Source: Pseudomonadota bacterium (lineage in GTDB: Bacteria; Pseudomonadota; Gammaproteobacteria; Burkholderiales; Rhodocyclaceae). From it: 64,000 nucleotides of DNA. A program made the position numbers and the translations under genes. The notes beneath the pieces were generated by a model that worked only from the letters and a program-made list of their open reading frames with translations, made no database searches and was not told the DNA's origin. Below are positions 61,558 to 64,000 of the stretch, piece by piece (within the stretch, counting starts at the first letter, position 1; each line of letters begins with the position of its first letter). The DNA lies in NCBI GenBank assembly GCA_018262245.1, contig JAGTRV010000006.1, positions 1 through 64,000 of the forward strand, given 5' to 3'.

Positions 61558-63162
61558 GTGAGATTGAACGGTATCGGCGGGCTTTTCAGCGAGGGACGCT
61601 GGTCGCTGCGGCAGCGATTTTCCCTGGCCATCGGCGTCATCATTGCGGTGGCACTGGTCACCGCCTACGGCAACCGGCTGATGGGAAAAGCCGCCACCTT
61701 CCACTTCCTGGAACGCAACCACATGGAGCTGGCGCTGCGCATCGATGCCGCACTCGGCAACGTGGAGCAGGCGGCAAAGAACGCCGCTGATACCCGGCTG
61801 GAAGATCTTGTCGGTCGCCTTCGCGATGCTCGCCTCCTGGCGGTGCGCGCCGATAACGAAGTGTTCGGCATCGAGCAACAGCTGCTGCGCTGGTTGGGAT
61901 TCGGTCCCCTGATCGATCTGCCGCAAAAGGACATTGTTGACGTCGACGGCATGCTGGCCATCATTGCCGGATCGCCGGTCCAGTCCGGCCCGGTGCCCGT
62001 CGAGCTGGCGGAAAAGCTTCGCCCGGGCATGGATGCCGTGATGCAGAACTCGCGGGCATTCGCCCCGCTCACGTCGGAAGCCGCAACCTTCATCAAGGTC
62101 TCGGTCTCCCTGCTCACCCTGTCCTGTTCCCTGCTGTTGATTCTGACCGCCGTTGCGCTGCGGCGGCGAACGCTCAAGCCGCTGGCGCTGGCCGTCACCA
62201 CGGCGCAACAGGTGGCCTCCGGCGATCTGACGGCGCAGACCGACGTGGTCGGCCAGGATGAATCCGCCAAGCTGATGCGAGCGCTCGGCCACATGAGCGA
62301 GAGCCTGTCGCTGCTGGTCAACGATGCACGGCGGGATGCCCATCTGATTGCCGAAACGGCCAGCACGGTGCGCCAGCAATCGGAAACCGGCGCCGAAAAG
62401 ATGCGTGACCAGAGCGACGATGTGGCGGCCATTTCCAGCACGATCGAGCAACTGGCAACCAGCATTGCCTCGGTTTCCGACCGGGCGAGCGAAGTCAGGG
62501 CCCTCTCAGACGAAAGCTTGCACAGCAGCAGGGATGGCTGGCGGAATATGGGACAGCTCAATGCCAATATTCAGGAAATCCAGAACGCCGTCGAGGAAAT
62601 ACGCAGCACGACCGAAGCCTTCATGCGCAATACCGGATCGATTTCGGTACTGACCCAGCAAGTGAAGGCGATTGCGGAACAAACCAATCTGCTCGCCCTG
62701 AATGCGGCCATCGAGGCTGCCCGCGCTGGTGAGTCGGGACGCGGCTTTGCCGTGGTCGCCGACGAGGTGCGCAAGCTGGCCGAGCAGTCGGGCCGCTCGG
62801 GCATGGACATCGAAAACCTGACCAAACTGCTGGCCGAGAATTCCCTGTCGGTATCGAAATCGGTCGAGCGCGGCGTCGAAACCTTGCAGCACAGCCAGGA
62901 AAACATGAGCAGGACACTGGGTGCGCTGGGCACGGCCATCGAGCGGGTCGAAGCGGCCAGCCTGGGCGTGGATGAGATCAGCCTGTCGGTCAAGGAACAG
63001 GCGTCCGCCTCCAACAACATCGCCCGCAACATGGAAAATATCGCTGCCGGCCTGGAGGCGACATCGGCCAGCCTGGGCATCAGCCTCGATGCGGCCCGGG
63101 GGCTCGATCAACTGGCCGAACGGCTCAAATCATCGGTCGGCTCGTTCAAGGTCCAGGGCTGA
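61558..63162 (+). CDS. Transmembrane methyl-accepting chemotaxis protein
   Basis: 534 residues, GTG start at 61558 behind AGGGG. Membrane helices near 18-38 and 178-202 enclose a periplasmic sensor of about 140 residues with no family I recognise. HAMP follows (203-255), then the signalling domain with [34 protein letters not shown]. Its place directly after meta operon 2 suggests taxis toward an aromatic substrate, as seen for other receptors linked to catabolic genes; ligand unproven. Confidence 0.92.
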   Translation: MRLNGIGGLFSEGRWSLRQRFSLAIGVIIAVALVTAYGNRLMGKAATFHFLERNHMELALRIDAALGNVEQAAKNAADTRLEDLVGRLRDARLLAVRADNEVFGIEQQLLRWLGFGPLIDLPQKDIVDVDGMLAIIAGSPVQSGPVPVELAEKLRPGMDAVMQNSRAFAPLTSEAATFIKVSVSLLTLSCSLLLILTAVALRRRTLKPLALAVTTAQQVASGDLTAQTDVVGQDESAKLMRALGHMSESLSLLVNDARRDAHLIAETASTVRQQSETGAEKMRDQSDDVAAISSTIEQLATSIASVSDRASEVRALSDESLHSSRDGWRNMGQLNANIQEIQNAVEEIRSTTEAFMRNTGSISVLTQQVKAIAEQTNLLALNAAIEAARAGESGRGFAVVADEVRKLAEQSGRSGMDIENLTKLLAENSLSVSKSVERGVETLQHSQENMSRTLGALGTAIERVEAASLGVDEISLSVKEQASASNNIARNMENIAAGLEATSASLGISLDAARGLDQLAERLKSSVGSFKVQG

Positions 63163-63179
63163 CGCAAGGCCGACAAGCT

Positions 63180-63806
63180 TCATTGCGGTTTCAGGCGCTG
63201 GATGGCCAGCGCCAATTCGGCGACCGACTTGATGTGCATCTTGGCCATCACGTTGTGCCGGTGCACCTTGACGGTGCTTTCGGTCACGTCCAGATCCTGC
63301 GCGATGCATTTGTTCAGCTTGCCCTGGGCCACGGCAAACAGGATCTGCTTCTCGCGCGGCGTCAGGGTTTCGAAGCGGGCGCGCAGGTCGGCCACTTCCA
63401 TGCGCTCCTGCGAACTGGCACTGACCCGTGACAGGGCCACCGAGATGGCCTGCAACAGGTCGGTATCGTTGAACGGCTTGTTCAGGAAATCGATGGCGCC
63501 GGCTTTCATCGCCCGCACGGCCAGCGGTACGTCGCCATGGCCGGTAATGAAGATGATCGGAATTTCCCGGGCGTGTTCGGCCAGCCTTTCCTGCAGCGCC
63601 AGCCCGTCCATTTCCGGCATGCGCACATCGAGGACGATGCAGGCGAAATCGCTGAGCTTGTCCCGCGCCAGGAATTCGAGCGGGGAAGCGAAGACCTCGA
63701 CGGCCATGCCGGCCGAGCGAATCAGGCTGCTCAGGGATTCCCGGATCGAGGCATCGTCATCGACGACGTAGACGGTGGGGACGAGCGACGCAGTGTGGTT
63801 TGTCAT
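63180..63806 (-). CDS. FixJ-family response regulator
   Basis: 208 residues. Receiver domain with VYVVDDDASIRESL, phospho-Asp in IVLDVRMPEMDG, the FixJ-type FITGHGDVPLAVRAMKAGA and KPF; LuxR-type DNA-binding domain (LTPREKQILFAVAQGKLNKCIAQDLDVTESTVKVHRHNVM). Most like FixJ/TodT/StyR-type regulators, some of which control aromatic degradation. Its start overlaps the kinase stop (ATGA). It converges on the chemoreceptor gene. Confidence 0.93.
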   Translation of the reverse strand: MTNHTASLVPTVYVVDDDASIRESLSSLIRSAGMAVEVFASPLEFLARDKLSDFACIVLDVRMPEMDGLALQERLAEHAREIPIIFITGHGDVPLAVRAMKAGAIDFLNKPFNDTDLLQAISVALSRVSASSQERMEVADLRARFETLTPREKQILFAVAQGKLNKCIAQDLDVTESTVKVHRHNVMAKMHIKSVAELALAIQRLKPQ

Positions 63807-64000
63807 GGTTGGACCGGAATATTGAACACGAAATGAGCGCCACCGGCGGCCTCAGGGACCAGCCGCAGGCGCCCGCCGTGGTTTTCGACGATGGATCGGC
63901 TGATGGCCAGGCCCATGCCCAGGCCACGGCTTTTGGTCGAGAACAGGGCATCGAAGATCTTCGCCGCCTTGTCGGGCGGGATGCCCGGGCCGGTATCGCT
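63803..64000 (-). CDS. Sensor histidine kinase (C-terminal end only)
   Basis: 65 residues visible, with the 5' part beyond the right edge. The fragment SDTGPGIPPDKAAKIFDALFSTK followed by GLGMGLAISRSIVENHGG is the ATP-binding lid and G2 box of a FixL/NtrB-type kinase. It ends VFNIPVQP and its stop overlaps the response regulator start by 4 nt, so it is the cognate kinase. Confidence 0.9.
   Translation of the reverse strand, partial: SDTGPGIPPDKAAKIFDALFSTKSRGLGMGLAISRSIVENHGGRLRLVPEAAGGAHFVFNIPVQP

Overview
The window is a GC-rich stretch of a betaproteobacterial chromosome. The gene content (dmp-type phenol hydroxylase with a DmpR-type sigma-54 activator, two meta-cleavage operons, a nos operon, very large multihaem c-type cytochromes) points to a facultatively denitrifying aromatic degrader, most like the Rhodocyclales (Dechloromonas/Azonexus-type). 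That placement is inferred from gene content and style, not from a marker gene. No rRNA, tRNA, insertion sequence, phage gene or CRISPR array was seen.

Layout. 1-5446 (minus): a membrane cytochrome b-like protein, a 24-haem cytochrome and the start of a giant cytochrome with 32 haem sites before the window edge; this looks like an electron-transfer conduit. 5609-7857 (plus): a membrane protein with a degenerate GGDEF domain and a ferredoxin/flavin oxidoreductase. 7984-11275 (plus): a compact cassette of a small ORF, a DUF6502 protein, a DUF5666 protein with an EKV repeat tail, and an outer-membrane barrel. 11287-13063 (minus): a TlpA-like thioredoxin and leuB. 13079-19939 (minus): an operon for a YCF48-like lipoprotein, an RND/MmpL-type transporter, a DUF1302 protein and a DUF1329 protein, closed by a clear intrinsic terminator.

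20189-28456 (minus) is a complete meta-cleavage pathway from catechol to pyruvate and acetyl-CoA (dmpB, HbpS-like, dmpC, D, E, SDR, dmpF, G, H, I). A divergent GntR regulator (28639-29346) separates it from the phenol hydroxylase operon dmpKLMNOP plus the ferredoxin dmpQ (34350-29359, minus), which has a near-consensus sigma-54 promoter. dmpR and a LysR gene run the other way (34788-37380). A second, partial meta operon lies at 54739-61338 (plus). It has its own C23O, dehydrogenase, DmpF and DmpG, an HpcH/HpaI aldolase, an SDR lacking the catalytic Lys, and a fused double 4-oxalocrotonate tautomerase. It has no hydrolase, hydratase or decarboxylase of its own.

37566-53430 holds signalling and nitrous oxide respiration: a hybrid histidine kinase, a globin-coupled GGDEF-EAL protein coupled to a CZB chemoreceptor, and a clade I type nosZRDFYL operon with a small cytochrome c, preceded by a NarX/NarL-like kinase/regulator pair. 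Divergent from the kinase, 53694-54555 encodes a DUF3079 protein, a small Cys-rich protein and a PAS protein behind a well-placed FNR-type box. The window ends with a chemoreceptor and a FixJ-like two-component pair.

The most interesting unexplained signals are shared promoter motifs. One 15-mer occurs before the YCF48/RND/DUF1302/DUF1329 operon and before meta operon 2. A 17/18 match occurs before dmpR and in the dmpB/gntR intergenic region. A 13-mer occurs before the CZB chemoreceptor and the nos-linked kinase. They suggest the envelope transport operon belongs to the aromatic regulon. The fused tautomerase, whose two halves have complementary active-site losses, is also notable.
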